Assembly: GCA_947586185.1 (NCBI GenBank)
Contig: CANPXN010000028.1
Span: forward strand, 1 to 35,275
Direction: 5' to 3'
Source of the DNA: an uncultured Clostridia bacterium
Lineage (GTDB): Bacteria; Bacillota; Clostridia; Oscillospirales; Ruminococcaceae
Length of the DNA: 35,275 bases
Both the position numbers and the translations under genes were made by a program. This document shows, piece by piece, positions 17,047 to 25,444 of this stretch (position 1 is its first letter; each line of letters opens with the position of its first letter). The notes beneath the pieces are model-generated. The model ran no database searches and was not told the origin of the DNA. It saw only the letters and a program-made list of their open reading frames with translations.

Positions 17047-17766
17047 ATGCAAAAGCAACGCAAAATTACACATTTTTTAAGAAACAGTATGATATTGATT
17101 GGTATCGTTTGTATTGGCGTTTTTGCTTATATTGGTGTTTATATTAATACACAGAGCGAAAAGACCATTAATGAGGTCGGCAGTGTTTATATGGCTAATA
17201 TGAACGCCAGAGTATCCAAGCACTTTTCAACAATGGTCGACCTGCGCATGACGCAGCTTGATACATTGGTAGAGTCTATCCCAAATGGCAGTAAGAAAGA
17301 CAGCGCTCAAGTTAGAGAATGGCTGGAATATAATGCAAAACTGCGTGGGCTTGATTCCCTTGCTTATTATTTTGACGACGGAAGCTTTGAGATTATCTAT
17401 GGAACAGAAATAGCTTCAGCCAATCCGGAAAAATTCCTTGAGATTATGCGGAATGGGGACAGAACGGTTTCTGTAGGCTATAGCAATGATGGAGAGCAGG
17501 CTGCCATAATTGGTACGCCGTTTAAAGCAGAAATGGACGATGGCAGGAAAAGCATTGCCATCATAGGAAAGATGCCTATAGAATACATAGCCGAAACGCT
17601 CACTCTGAATGCTGACGATGAATTGTTCTATTCATTTGTTATCAGAAAGGACGGAAGCTTCGTTATCCACACCGCCGGCGCTTACAGAGATAACTATTTT
17701 GACCGTGCAAGAGCGCTTTACGATGAGATAATCGACAAAAAGAATGTTGAGCAGTTTGTTTCATAG
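17047..17766 (+). CDS. Hybrid histidine kinase, N-terminal sensor fragment (ends at in-frame TAG)
   Basis: This 239-residue fragment has a first membrane helix (SMILIGIVCIGVFAYIGVYI, about residues 15-34) and most of an extracytoplasmic Cache-like sensor domain (MANMNARVSKHF, YYFDDGSFEIIYG, IAIIGKMPIEYIA, SFVIRKDGSFVIHTA). It stops at TAG 17764-17766. The reading frame continues without any shift into the downstream fragment, which supplies the rest of the sensor domain, the second membrane helix and the kinase, so the two are one gene of 852 residues interrupted at codon 240. The start has GCGGAGG before the ATG at 17047. If TAG is a true stop, this fragment is a membrane-anchored sensor without output. 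Confidence 0.85.
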   Translation: MQKQRKITHFLRNSMILIGIVCIGVFAYIGVYINTQSEKTINEVGSVYMANMNARVSKHFSTMVDLRMTQLDTLVESIPNGSKKDSAQVREWLEYNAKLRGLDSLAYYFDDGSFEIIYGTEIASANPEKFLEIMRNGDRTVSVGYSNDGEQAAIIGTPFKAEMDDGRKSIAIIGKMPIEYIAETLTLNADDELFYSFVIRKDGSFVIHTAGAYRDNYFDRARALYDEIIDKKNVEQFVS

Positions 17767-17778
17767 CTGCAAAAGGCA

Positions 17779-19605
17779 ATGGAAAATAATGAGGACTATT
17801 TTGCAATGTTCAAAATGGATGGCGAACGGCGGCAAATGTATTGCTCGAAGCTGCCTTCTTCAGAGTGGTATCTGATTACGACACTTCCATATGGAACACT
17901 GAATGAGGCAGTTGAGAAACAGAGCCATCAGTCCCTCATTGTGTTCTTTACATGCTGTGCTATAATTCTGGGCATACTGCTTTTCATATTTATAAAATAC
18001 TATCATATGAGTCAGTTACAGTTCCGTGAACTTGAGAAAGCAAGACAGTCAGCAGAGGAGGCCAACAAGTCAAAGAGTGAGTTCCTCTCCAACATGAGCC
18101 ATGATATACGAACACCTATGAACGCTATTGTAGGTATGACGACGATAGCGCTTACAAATGTTGATAATAAGGAGCGTGTGGAAAGCTGTCTTAAAAAGAT
18201 CGTTTTATCAAGTAAGCATCTTTTGGGACTCATCAACGATGTGCTGGATATGTCCAAGATAGAAAGCGGCAAAATGACTCTTAATGTGGAGCTGGTTTCA
18301 CTGCGTGATATCATGGATGGTATTGTCAGCATTGTACAGCCTCAGGTTAAAGCAAAGCACCAGAAGTTCGATATATTTATTTATAATATTACATCGGAAA
18401 ATGTACTTTGCGACAGCCTGCGCTTAAACCAGATCCTTTTGAATCTGCTGTCAAATGCAATCAAGTTTACGCCGGAGGGCGGATCTATTGAGGTATCTTT
18501 GCATGAACAGGAGTCCCCGAAAGGCGATGAGTATGTTCGTATTCTGGTGCAGGTTAAAGATACGGGAATAGGCATGTCCGAAGAGTTTAAAGAGCATATT
18601 TTTGAGACATTTCTCCGTGAGGATAACAAGCGTGTTCAGAAAACTGAAGGAACAGGTCTTGGAATGGCTATTACAAAGTATATTGTTGACGCTATGAATG
18701 GTGAGATCGAAGTAAATAGTATCCAGGGTGTCGGTACTGAATTTAATGTTACCCTTGACTTTGAGCGTACATCAGATCAGGAGGAAGATATGATCTTACC
18801 TGATTTCACAATGCTGGTAGTCGATGATGACAAACAGCTTTGTGAGAGCACAACGGCTTCATTGAAGTCGATTGGTGTTCGGGCAGATTGGACTCTTGAC
18901 GGTGAAAGCGCAATTAAGCTGGTAAATCAGCATCATAAATGCCATAACGATTATCATATTATTTTGCTGGACCTCAGATTGCCGGGTATGGACGGTATCA
19001 AAACAGCAAGGGAGATGAGAAAGAAGCTTGGCAATGATGTACCGATCCTGCTTATATCCGCTTATGACTTTAGTGATGTTGAGGAAGAGGCTCGTGAAGC
19101 CGGAGTAAACGGATTCTTATCTAAACCGCTTTTCAGGTCTACATTGTACTATGGATTGAAGCCTTATATTGATGCTCCTGAGAAGGCGCCAGAGCCGGAG
19201 CAACACGTTATCAGCTTTGCCGGAAAACGTGTTCTTTTGGCAGAGGATAATGAGCTTAACTGGGAGATCGCAAGCGAGCTGCTGAAAGAGCAGGGACTGG
19301 AGCTGGATTGGGCAGAAAATGGACAGATATGTGTTGATATGTTCCAGAACTCACTTGTAGGCTATTATGATGCAGTGCTTATGGATATCCGTATGCCTAT
19401 TAAGGATGGATATGAAGCAACAGAGATGATACGCAGTATGGATCGTCCGGACGCTTCTCTTCCTATTATTGCCATGACGGCGGATGCATTCTCCGATGAT
19501 ATTCAGAGGTGTCTGGATCACGGTATGAACGCTCATGTGGCAAAGCCAATTGATGTTAAGGAGCTTTCACGCATATTGAATAGTGCATTTAATAAACAGC
19601 TTTAA
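17779..19605 (+). CDS. Hybrid histidine kinase, kinase and double-receiver fragment (after in-frame TAG)
   Basis: In phase with the preceding fragment, this 608-residue segment completes the sensor domain (SKLPSSEWYLITTLPYG) and has the second membrane helix (LIVFFTCCAIILGILLFIFI). It then has an H-box with phospho-His (codon at 18100, NMSHDIRTPMNAI), an ATPase domain (NLLSNAIKFT, DTGIGM, GTGLGMAITKYIVD), a first receiver (VVDDDK, LLDLRLPGMDG, SKPLF) and a second receiver (LAEDNE, LMDIRMPIKDGYEA, MTADAF, AKPID). All phosphorelay residues appear intact. The ATG at 17779 has only a weak AAAAGG site, so efficient reinitiation after the TAG is uncertain. With the neighbouring Hpt and REC-HD-GYP genes it would form a full phosphorelay ending in c-di-GMP breakdown. 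Confidence 0.88.
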   Translation: MENNEDYFAMFKMDGERRQMYCSKLPSSEWYLITTLPYGTLNEAVEKQSHQSLIVFFTCCAIILGILLFIFIKYYHMSQLQFRELEKARQSAEEANKSKSEFLSNMSHDIRTPMNAIVGMTTIALTNVDNKERVESCLKKIVLSSKHLLGLINDVLDMSKIESGKMTLNVELVSLRDIMDGIVSIVQPQVKAKHQKFDIFIYNITSENVLCDSLRLNQILLNLLSNAIKFTPEGGSIEVSLHEQESPKGDEYVRILVQVKDTGIGMSEEFKEHIFETFLREDNKRVQKTEGTGLGMAITKYIVDAMNGEIEVNSIQGVGTEFNVTLDFERTSDQEEDMILPDFTMLVVDDDKQLCESTTASLKSIGVRADWTLDGESAIKLVNQHHKCHNDYHIILLDLRLPGMDGIKTAREMRKKLGNDVPILLISAYDFSDVEEEAREAGVNGFLSKPLFRSTLYYGLKPYIDAPEKAPEPEQHVISFAGKRVLLAEDNELNWEIASELLKEQGLELDWAENGQICVDMFQNSLVGYYDAVLMDIRMPIKDGYEATEMIRSMDRPDASLPIIAMTADAFSDDIQRCLDHGMNAHVAKPIDVKELSRILNSAFNKQL

Positions 19606-19610
19606 GCTAA

Positions 19611-19640
19611 AAAAGGGAGCGAAGTTTTTCGCTCCCTTTT
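19611..19640 (+). terminator. Terminator of the hybrid kinase gene
   Basis: A perfect 13-bp stem (AAAAGGGAGCGAA with TTCGCTCCCTTTT) and a 4-nt loop are followed by ATTTTTAT. It begins 5 bp after the kinase stop. Confidence 0.9.
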
Positions 19641-19708
19641 ATTTTTATAAAATTTTTTAAAACGTTTATCAGATAAAGTTGCTCAGCCAAAACTTTCTCC
19701 GCATTTTT

Positions 19709-19737
19709 TTGAAAAATTCACATATATTTAATATAGA
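19709..19737 (+). promoter_or_regulatory. Possible promoter of the phospholipase C-like gene
   Basis: A -35 TTGAAA (19709-19714) and a -10 TATAGA (19732-19737) are 17 bp apart, about 100 bp before the ATG at 19837. Local AT richness lowers the certainty. Confidence 0.5.
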
Positions 19738-19836
19738 ATGTATAAGATAGGATCGTATTAATAAACTGATTAGCTTTTGAAACTTGTTAAGCTTTCAATA
19801 AGTTAACTTTTATCAATAAATTACGGAGATGTTGAA

Positions 19837-20370
19837 ATGAAGGTAAAAACTCATTACATGCTGGCTAAAATTGCCCTTTATAAGCTTAAAAAGGAAAACC
19901 GTATTAAATGCTCAAGTCCTCTCAGAGAGCAGCTTTTTTGCATTGGCACAATTCTTCCGGATTTCTCATTGACTCAGTTTATACACCGGCATTTTTATGA
20001 TCATTCCGGCAGCTATGTTATAAACAGAATAAAAAAGCTTATGGACAGAAAGAGCCTTATTTCCACCCTTGAATATGGAAAGCTTGCGCATTATCTCTGT
20101 GATTTTTGCTGTAGTGTTCACAGAGACGGAAAAATCGGCCATGCTGCCCAGCATATCAGATATGAAAGAGGCATAAACCGATTCGTTGAAAAAAGCGCAG
20201 AAAAGCTTAAAAAGGAGAAATCATCAGGTAGCATTTTTAAAGCGCCGGAGAAAGCAATACGCAGTGCGATCTCAAAGCATGTAGAGGGAAGACGTTATGA
20301 TGTTGCTTCTGATGTAAAAGCCTCCTTAGCCATGTGCGAGCTTATTGGTGAGAAAGCCTTTTCAGGCTGA
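19837..20370 (+). CDS. Zinc-dependent phospholipase C family protein
   Basis: This 177-residue protein fits the zinc-dependent phospholipase C / S1-P1 nuclease-like helical family. An N-terminal metal His lies in VKTHYMLAK, followed by an Asp in GTILPDFSL, a His in QFIHRHFYDH, and a second His-Asp pair in KLAHYLCDFCCSVH. There is no signal peptide, unlike secreted phospholipase C toxins; short cytosolic versions are common in gut Clostridia and their substrate is not known. GGAG precedes the ATG. The stop codon directly abuts the stop of the convergent queF gene (TGATCA), with no visible terminator between. Confidence 0.75.
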   Translation: MKVKTHYMLAKIALYKLKKENRIKCSSPLREQLFCIGTILPDFSLTQFIHRHFYDHSGSYVINRIKKLMDRKSLISTLEYGKLAHYLCDFCCSVHRDGKIGHAAQHIRYERGINRFVEKSAEKLKKEKSSGSIFKAPEKAIRSAISKHVEGRRYDVASDVKASLAMCELIGEKAFSG

Positions 20371-20859
20371 TCATCTGTTGTCTATCTTTTCCGGATACAT
20401 GTCGTGATGTGAAAGCCGGTCAAAGGCGACTTTTTCCCATATTGTATCCGGTCTGCCGTAGTTGCAGTAAGGGTCTATTGAGATTCCGCCTCTCGGAGTG
20501 AACTTCCCCCATACTTCAATGTATTTAGGGTCCATAAGCCTTATAAGGTCCTTCATTATGATATTTACGCAGTCTTCATGGAAATCTCCATGATTTCTGA
20601 AGCTGTAAAGATATAGCTTCAAGGACTTGCTTTCAACCATTTTTACATCCGGAACATAGGAGATATAGATGCAGGCAAAATCCGGCTGACCTGTAATAGG
20701 GCAGAGGCTTGTAAATTCCGGACAGTTGAATTTAACAAAATAGTCGTTATCCCGATGCTTGTTCTCAAAGGTTTCAAGAACCTCCGGAGCGTAGTTGTCG
20801 GGATATTTTGTGCTTTTATTTCCAAGAAGGGAAAGTCCTTCATTAGTTCTGTTATTCAT
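20371..20859 (-). CDS. queF: NADPH-dependent 7-cyano-7-deazaguanine reductase (preQ1 synthase)
   Basis: QueF reduces the nitrile preQ0 to the aminomethyl compound preQ1, the last free-base step of queuosine synthesis. The 162-residue length fits the short unimodular form. The catalytic Cys53 lies in [14 protein letters not shown] with the assisting Asp60, and the QueF motif [20 protein letters not shown] (residues 76-95) carries the NADPH and substrate-binding residues. It is the last gene of the queD-queE-folE-queC-queF unit, 4 bp after queC. The product tRNA transglycosylase gene is not in this window. Confidence 0.95.
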   Translation of the reverse strand: MNNRTNEGLSLLGNKSTKYPDNYAPEVLETFENKHRDNDYFVKFNCPEFTSLCPITGQPDFACIYISYVPDVKMVESKSLKLYLYSFRNHGDFHEDCVNIIMKDLIRLMDPKYIEVWGKFTPRGGISIDPYCNYGRPDTIWEKVAFDRLSHHDMYPEKIDNR

Positions 20860-20863
20860 ATTC

Positions 20864-21544
20864 TCACCTCAGTGCTGGGTCTGAAACCCCGTTTGCTGCA
20901 AATGCTTTTGCACGGTCAATACAGGTGCCGCATTTCCCGCATGGCTTTTCGCTGCCCTCATAGCAGCTCCATGTAAGCTCATAGGGAACCTTAAGCTCCA
21001 GTCCTATTTTTACAACATCTGCTTTTGTAAGGCTCACAAATGGAGCTTCGATTTTAAGCTGTTTTCCGCTGCCCTCGTAAACTGCTGTGTTCATTGCGTT
21101 ATTGAATACTTCCGAGCAGTCCGGGTATGCGTTTCCGGCGCTGTCGTCGGAATGAGCGCCATAGTATATTACGCTGCATTTTCTTGACAGAGCAACGCTT
21201 GCTGCACTTGCAATAAAAAGACCGTTTCTGAACGGAACATAGGTTGAAACTGGAGCTCCGTTTGTCTTTTCAAGCTGCTTGGCATAGGATTCCTTAGGGA
21301 TATCTTTATCCGAGCCTTTGAGCAGGGAGCAATCCGAAAACTTAAACATTTCCGAAAGATCAAGCTCCATTTTCTCAACTTCGTAGTATTTTGCAATGGC
21401 ATTCGCTGCCTCGATCTCCTTTGTATGCTTCTGACCGTAGGATATCGACAGGGCGATAACGTTTTCTTTGCCGTATTTTTTTACGGCGATGCCAAGACAG
21501 GTGGTGCTGTCAACTCCGCCGCTGAATAAAACCAGTGCTTTCAT
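20864..21544 (-). CDS. queC: 7-cyano-7-deazaguanine synthase
   Basis: QueC converts 7-carboxy-7-deazaguanine to preQ0 using ATP and ammonia. The 226-residue protein opens with the PP-loop [15 protein letters not shown] (residues 6-20) and has [10 protein letters not shown] and [15 protein letters not shown]. The C-terminal zinc site ([15 protein letters not shown]) holds four cysteines. It lies 10 bp downstream of folE and 4 bp before queF. An internal ORF in another frame is only a shadow. Confidence 0.96.
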   Translation of the reverse strand: MKALVLFSGGVDSTTCLGIAVKKYGKENVIALSISYGQKHTKEIEAANAIAKYYEVEKMELDLSEMFKFSDCSLLKGSDKDIPKESYAKQLEKTNGAPVSTYVPFRNGLFIASAASVALSRKCSVIYYGAHSDDSAGNAYPDCSEVFNNAMNTAVYEGSGKQLKIEAPFVSLTKADVVKIGLELKVPYELTWSCYEGSEKPCGKCGTCIDRAKAFAANGVSDPALR

Positions 21545-21554
21545 AAATAAACTC

Positions 21555-22136
21555 CTATTTTATCTGAAAAATAAATCTGTTCTGTAAAGCCGTATCGCTT
21601 TTGAACCTGCCACGGAAAGTCGTAGTAAAGGTCTTGGCGGACGGCTTTTTTATACCTCTTGCAGTCATGCAGGAATGATTTGCCTCAATTGCAACAGCAA
21701 TGTCCTCAGAGCCGGAGGCAAGCTGTAAAATCTCAGCAATGTCAGCTCCAAGCCTTTCCTGAAGCTGTAATCTCTTTGCCGCCATATCGGCGATACGGGC
21801 AATTTTAGAAAGCCCCAGTACTCTGCCTTTCGGAAGATATGCCACGGAAACTTTCATGTCATACATTAAAGCCAGATGATGCTCGCAGTATGAAAACACT
21901 TCAATATCCTTAACGATGACCATATCGTCTGACTCTGTTCTTATATCCGCTTCAAATATCTTGCTGAACATTTCCGCAATTTCTTTGTTGGTATAGTTCA
22001 TGCCTTCAAAGATTTCCTCATACATTCTGGCAACTCTTTCAGGGGTTTCCCTGAGCCCCTCACGCTCCGGATCGTCGCCGAGAGCTTCAAGAAGTCCTTT
22101 TACATGGAGCATGACTGCTTCCTTATCAATAGCCAT
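21555..22136 (-). CDS. folE: GTP cyclohydrolase I
   Basis: FolE makes dihydroneopterin triphosphate from GTP, the shared first step of folate and queuosine synthesis. The 193-residue protein has the family signature [20 protein letters not shown] with zinc ligands Cys84 and His87, [21 protein letters not shown], and the third zinc ligand in [14 protein letters not shown]. Its position between queE and queC suggests it mainly feeds the queuosine branch, although one enzyme may serve both. It lies 13 bp after queE. Confidence 0.96.
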   Translation of the reverse strand: MAIDKEAVMLHVKGLLEALGDDPEREGLRETPERVARMYEEIFEGMNYTNKEIAEMFSKIFEADIRTESDDMVIVKDIEVFSYCEHHLALMYDMKVSVAYLPKGRVLGLSKIARIADMAAKRLQLQERLGADIAEILQLASGSEDIAVAIEANHSCMTARGIKKPSAKTFTTTFRGRFKSDTALQNRFIFQIK

Positions 22137-22149
22137 ATGCCGTTCCTTT

Positions 22150-22815
22150 CTATACGCCTCTCATATCCGGAGGCCATATGAATTTATGTATTTGCAGCTG
22201 CATGTTTATGCCGTTCATTTTGTTTTTCAGCATGAATTCCACGATCTCAGAGGGCTTGATTTTACCGAAGACCGGACTTATATAGACATTTGTCCTGTGG
22301 TCAAGACTGAACCCATAAATAATTTCCTTTGCCCTTTCAAGATCAGTTATGCTACCTGAAACGAACTTTACCGTATCCCTTGTGTCAAGAAACCTGAAAT
22401 TGTCTGTGAGCATGTGCTTTTCCATACCGCTTGACGGAAGCTTGTAGTCCATTGTAAAGGACGGTCTGTTTTTCATATCTGTAAAAGGGGAGAGGTCTGC
22501 ACTTCCGTTGGTTTCGATTTCGACATAAAGCTCTCTGTCGCCGGCAAGGATATAGAGTAGCTCTGCTATTCCGTTTTGTATAAGAGGCTCACCACCGGTT
22601 ATGGTAACATTTTTTATGCCGGTACTTTTTATATATTCATATATTTCCTCCGCTGTCATTTGCGTATGGGGAGCGTTTTCTTCATTTGCCCACATTGTAT
22701 CACAGTAGGAGCAGCGCAGATTACAGCCTGTAAACCGGATAAAAACAGCTGGCTGTCCAGCCTTAGTGCCCTCGCCGTTAATGCTTATGAATCTTTCCGC
22801 AACAGGATATGTCAT
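22150..22815 (-). CDS. queE: 7-carboxy-7-deazaguanine synthase (radical SAM)
   Basis: QueE contracts 6-carboxytetrahydropterin to 7-carboxy-7-deazaguanine. The 221-residue radical SAM protein has the cluster motif CNLRCSYC (Cys31, Cys35, Cys38), preceded by [20 protein letters not shown] as usual for QueE, and ITGGEPLIQ downstream. The ATG at 22815 overlaps the queD stop (ATGA), so the two are translationally coupled. Confidence 0.95.
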   Translation of the reverse strand: MTYPVAERFISINGEGTKAGQPAVFIRFTGCNLRCSYCDTMWANEENAPHTQMTAEEIYEYIKSTGIKNVTITGGEPLIQNGIAELLYILAGDRELYVEIETNGSADLSPFTDMKNRPSFTMDYKLPSSGMEKHMLTDNFRFLDTRDTVKFVSGSITDLERAKEIIYGFSLDHRTNVYISPVFGKIKPSEIVEFMLKNKMNGINMQLQIHKFIWPPDMRGV

Positions 22816-23240
22816 GCTTTATCCTCCATATATACGGCGCAGTTGTTTGGCGTTTCATATACTGTAACGCTGTCCACGCTGTAGCCCTTGTTTTTCAATA
22901 TGCCGTAGAAATATTTAGCAAGGTTTTCGGCAGTAGGTCGGAATGTGGTTTCTATGAGCCTGAAATTTTCATCCCGAAGGCATGATAGAGTATTTTCTTT
23001 AAGGCTTCCACGTTCATATATAAGTGCGTGGTCAAAATTATCCGCAGCCTCTTTCAAATCCTTTTTCAGTATGGAAAAGTCCGTAACCATGCCCCTTTGC
23101 TGACCGTTTTCTATAAGGGCACTGCTTTTTATAACAGCCTCGATCCTCCAGCGGTGTCCGTGGATATTTCTGCATTTCCCATCATAGCCGGAAAGAAAAT
23201 GTGCGCTGTCAAAGGAGGCTTCCGCTTTAAGCATATACAT
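22812..23240 (-). CDS. queD: 6-carboxytetrahydropterin synthase
   Basis: QueD converts dihydroneopterin triphosphate to 6-carboxy-5,6,7,8-tetrahydropterin. The chosen start at 23240 gives 142 residues. The zinc histidines are His14 (DSAHFL) and His27/His29 (NIHGHRW), and the catalytic Cys23 lies in DGKCRNIHGH. The C-terminal part has PTAENLAKYFY and VYETPNNCAVY, as in this family. An open reading extends 41 codons further upstream to 23363, but those codons translate the riboswitch and terminator, and AGGAAG lies 10 bp before 23240, so the long form is rejected. This is the first gene of the queuosine operon and is directly preceded by a terminator-type riboswitch. Confidence 0.93.
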   Translation of the reverse strand: MYMLKAEASFDSAHFLSGYDGKCRNIHGHRWRIEAVIKSSALIENGQQRGMVTDFSILKKDLKEAADNFDHALIYERGSLKENTLSCLRDENFRLIETTFRPTAENLAKYFYGILKNKGYSVDSVTVYETPNNCAVYMEDKA

Positions 23241-23256
23241 AATATTATCACTTCCT

Positions 23257-23291
23257 AAAAAAGAGTATGGACGCAGTACATCCATACTCTT
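23257..23291 (-). terminator. Regulated intrinsic terminator in the queD leader
   Basis: On the minus strand, AAGAGTATGGA (23281-23291) and TCCATACTCTT (23261-23271) form a perfect 11-bp stem with a 9-nt loop, ending in a run of six T. It sits between the aptamer-like pseudoknot and the queD ribosome site, so it is an attenuator and not the end of a gene. Confidence 0.88.
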
Positions 23292-23353
23292 ATAGCTTAA
23301 AGTATTGATGTCCTGGTTTTGTTTATGGACAGGATGGCACAAACGAACTGTCC
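23257..23353 (-). promoter_or_regulatory. Candidate preQ1 riboswitch of the queuosine operon
   Basis: Reading on the minus strand, a 6-bp stem GGACAG (23348-23353) with CTGTCC (23327-23332) encloses a 15-nt loop that begins TTCG. It is followed by the A-rich tail ATAAACAAAACCAGG (23312-23326). Loop bases GTTT can pair with AAAC of the tail, giving an H-type pseudoknot like that of the compact preQ1-I aptamer, whose known members also end in an AACAAAAC-type tail. Downstream, ACATCAATACT (23301-23311) can pair with AGTATGGATGT (23278-23288), excluding the terminator stem. The position before queD-queE-folE-queC-queF supports preQ1 sensing. The class assignment is inferred by eye; the loop is longer than in the best-known class I examples. 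Confidence 0.65.
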
Positions 23354-23383
23354 TATTCTTCAATAAGGGGAATCGCCCCGTTA

Positions 23384-24631
23384 TTATCTTATCTGACCGT
23401 TTCCGTTAATGAGATATTTAACGGCTGTCAGCTCGTTGAGTCCCATTGGACCTCTTGCGTGAAGCTTCTGTGTTGAAATACCTATTTCAGCTCCGAAGCC
23501 AAATTCTCCACCGTCAGTAAAGCGAGTAGAGGCGTTTACATAAACGGCGGCGGCATCGACCATGCGCTGGAATTTTTCAGCGTTTTCAAGGCTGTTTGTA
23601 ACTATGCACTCGGAATGTCCTGTGCTGTATTTTCTTATGTGCTCGATAGCTTCGTCAACGCTGTCAACGACCTTTACAGAAATAATATAGTCAAGAAATT
23701 CCTTTGCATAATCCTCGTCCGTTGCAGGAATTACAAGGTCGCCGAGAATAGCCGCTGTTTTCTCGCAGCCTCTTATCTCAACGTTATGCTCGTCAAGCTT
23801 TGCCTTTATTGCAGGGAGAGCCTTATCAGCAATATTTTTGTGAACAAGCAGGCTTTCAACTGCGTTGCATACTGACGGACGCTGTGTTTTGCCATTGTCA
23901 ACAATGTTTACTGCCATTTCAATATCTGCGCTTTCATCAACGAAAACGTGGCAGTTTCCCGTACCTGTCTGGATAACCGGAACGGTTGCCTGCTTTACAA
24001 CAGCGTTAATAAGACCTGCACCGCCTCTTGGAATAAGAACGTCAAGGTACTGGTTAAGCTTCATAAGCTCTCCGGCTGCCTCATGGCTTGTATCCTCCAC
24101 AAGCTGAATAATATCTGGCGGCATGGAAATACTTTCAAGAGCCTCTCTCATAACGCTGCAAAGACACTTGTTGGAATTGATAGCCTCCTTGCCTCCTCTT
24201 AAAATAACTGCGTTTCCGGCTTTAAGACAGAGGGTTGCGGCGTCAACTGTTACATTCGGACGTGACTCAAAAATGATTCCGATGATTCCAAGAGGAACTC
24301 TTGTTTTGCATATTCTAAGTCCGTTTGGGCGAACTGTTCCACAGTCGATAGTTCCTATGACGTCCTGTAAGTCAATAAGTGTCATAACGCTGTCAGCAAT
24401 GCCTTTAATGCGCTTTGCATCCAGCATAAGTCTGTCCTGCATTACCTTTGGAATGCCGTTTTTTTCAGCATTTTCAAGGTCTGTTTTATTCTGCTCAATA
24501 ATGTAGTCTGTTTTGGCAATGAGAGCTTCTGCAATTGCTTTGAGCGCTTTGTTTTTTTGTTCAGTGGAAGCTGTGGCAATAACCGATTCAACGGCTTTTG
24601 CATTGCTTCCCAAGGTTTCTATATAGGTCAC
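23384..24631 (-). CDS. proA: Gamma-glutamyl phosphate reductase (glutamate-5-semialdehyde dehydrogenase)
   Basis: ProA reduces gamma-glutamyl phosphate to glutamate 5-semialdehyde with NADPH, the second step of proline synthesis. The 415-residue protein has the aldehyde-dehydrogenase-like fold with PLGIIGIIFESRPNVTVDA, LKAGNAVILRGGKEA, the catalytic Cys in QRPSVCNAVESLL, and the C-terminal STRFTDGGEFGFGAEIGIST. The start codon is GTG at 24631, with AGGAGG inside the end of proB, 2 bp from its stop. A short hairpin overlaps its stop codon (23362-23385) but lacks a T-run, so readthrough into the queuosine leader is conceivable. Confidence 0.96.
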   Translation of the reverse strand: MTYIETLGSNAKAVESVIATASTEQKNKALKAIAEALIAKTDYIIEQNKTDLENAEKNGIPKVMQDRLMLDAKRIKGIADSVMTLIDLQDVIGTIDCGTVRPNGLRICKTRVPLGIIGIIFESRPNVTVDAATLCLKAGNAVILRGGKEAINSNKCLCSVMREALESISMPPDIIQLVEDTSHEAAGELMKLNQYLDVLIPRGGAGLINAVVKQATVPVIQTGTGNCHVFVDESADIEMAVNIVDNGKTQRPSVCNAVESLLVHKNIADKALPAIKAKLDEHNVEIRGCEKTAAILGDLVIPATDEDYAKEFLDYIISVKVVDSVDEAIEHIRKYSTGHSECIVTNSLENAEKFQRMVDAAAVYVNASTRFTDGGEFGFGAEIGISTQKLHARGPMGLNELTAVKYLINGNGQIR

Positions 24632-24633
24632 TT

Positions 24634-25434
24634 TTATTCCTCCTTATTTTTCGCAACAAACAGCGTACCGATCTGCTTGTTTTCAAAAAGGTCATAAAGT
24701 CTGTCAGGGTTTTTGCCGTTCATGATAACCATATCTATGCCGGCATTGTTTGCGATTTTAGCAGCGTTGATCTTAGTTATCATACCACCTGTACCGAGAG
24801 CGCTTACCGCTCCGTCAGCGGCGTTTTCAATGCTGCTGTCTATTTTACTGACAACGGGGATAAGCTCTGCATGGGTATCCTTGTGAGGGTCTGCGTTATA
24901 GAGTCCGTCAATATCGCTGAGAATGACAAGCAGGTCTGCGCCTGCAAGCTCTGCAACGATTGCTGAAAGAGAGTCGTTTTCGCCGATCTCAAGCTCCAGC
25001 TCGTCGATAGCGACCGTGTCGTTTTCATTTACGATAGGAATTACTCCCATTGAAAGTAGCTTTGCAAATGTATTCTCAACATTTTTCCTGCGGTCAGTAT
25101 CAATGGTAGTTTTTGTAAGCAGAATCTGAGCTACAGTAATTCCGTATTCTTCAAAGAGCTTGTCGTAAATATACATAAGCTCGCACTGTCCCACGGCTGC
25201 GGCAGCCTGCTTTGACTGGGTGTCCTTGGGTTTTTCCCGGAGTCCCAGCTTTCCGGCGCCAAGGCCTATAGCCCCGGAGGAAACCATGATAATTTCTCTT
25301 CCGGCATTATAAAGGTCTGATATTACTCTTACAAGGTTATTCATTCGCCTTATATTAAGTTTTCCTGTCTTATGGGCGATCGTTGAAGAGCCAAGCTTTA
25401 TTACGATTCTTTTTTTACTTGAAATATCTGTCAT
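24634..25434 (-). CDS. proB: Glutamate 5-kinase (short form, no PUA domain)
   Basis: ProB phosphorylates glutamate to gamma-glutamyl phosphate, the committed step of proline synthesis. The 266-residue protein contains only the amino acid kinase domain: RIVIKLGSSTIAH at the N terminus, IIMVSSGAIGLGAGKLGL, PIVNENDTVAIDEL, and GTGGMITKINAAKIA. The usual C-terminal PUA domain of the E. coli enzyme is absent, as in several Firmicutes and archaeal homologues. It is coupled to proA with a 2-bp gap and lies 10 bp after the dehydrogenase gene. Confidence 0.95.
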   Translation of the reverse strand: MTDISSKKRIVIKLGSSTIAHKTGKLNIRRMNNLVRVISDLYNAGREIIMVSSGAIGLGAGKLGLREKPKDTQSKQAAAAVGQCELMYIYDKLFEEYGITVAQILLTKTTIDTDRRKNVENTFAKLLSMGVIPIVNENDTVAIDELELEIGENDSLSAIVAELAGADLLVILSDIDGLYNADPHKDTHAELIPVVSKIDSSIENAADGAVSALGTGGMITKINAAKIANNAGIDMVIMNGKNPDRLYDLFENKQIGTLFVAKNKEE

Positions 25435-25444
25435 TGTATCATTC

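Noticed and set aside
23241-23363. 41-codon N-terminal extension of QueD
   Set aside because: The codons overlap the pseudoknot and terminator and have no homology to QueD; the ATG at 23240 has its own ribosome site.
23362-23385. Terminator at the end of proA
   Set aside because: A small bulged hairpin exists, but it overlaps the stop codon and lacks a T-run, so a firm terminator call is not supported.
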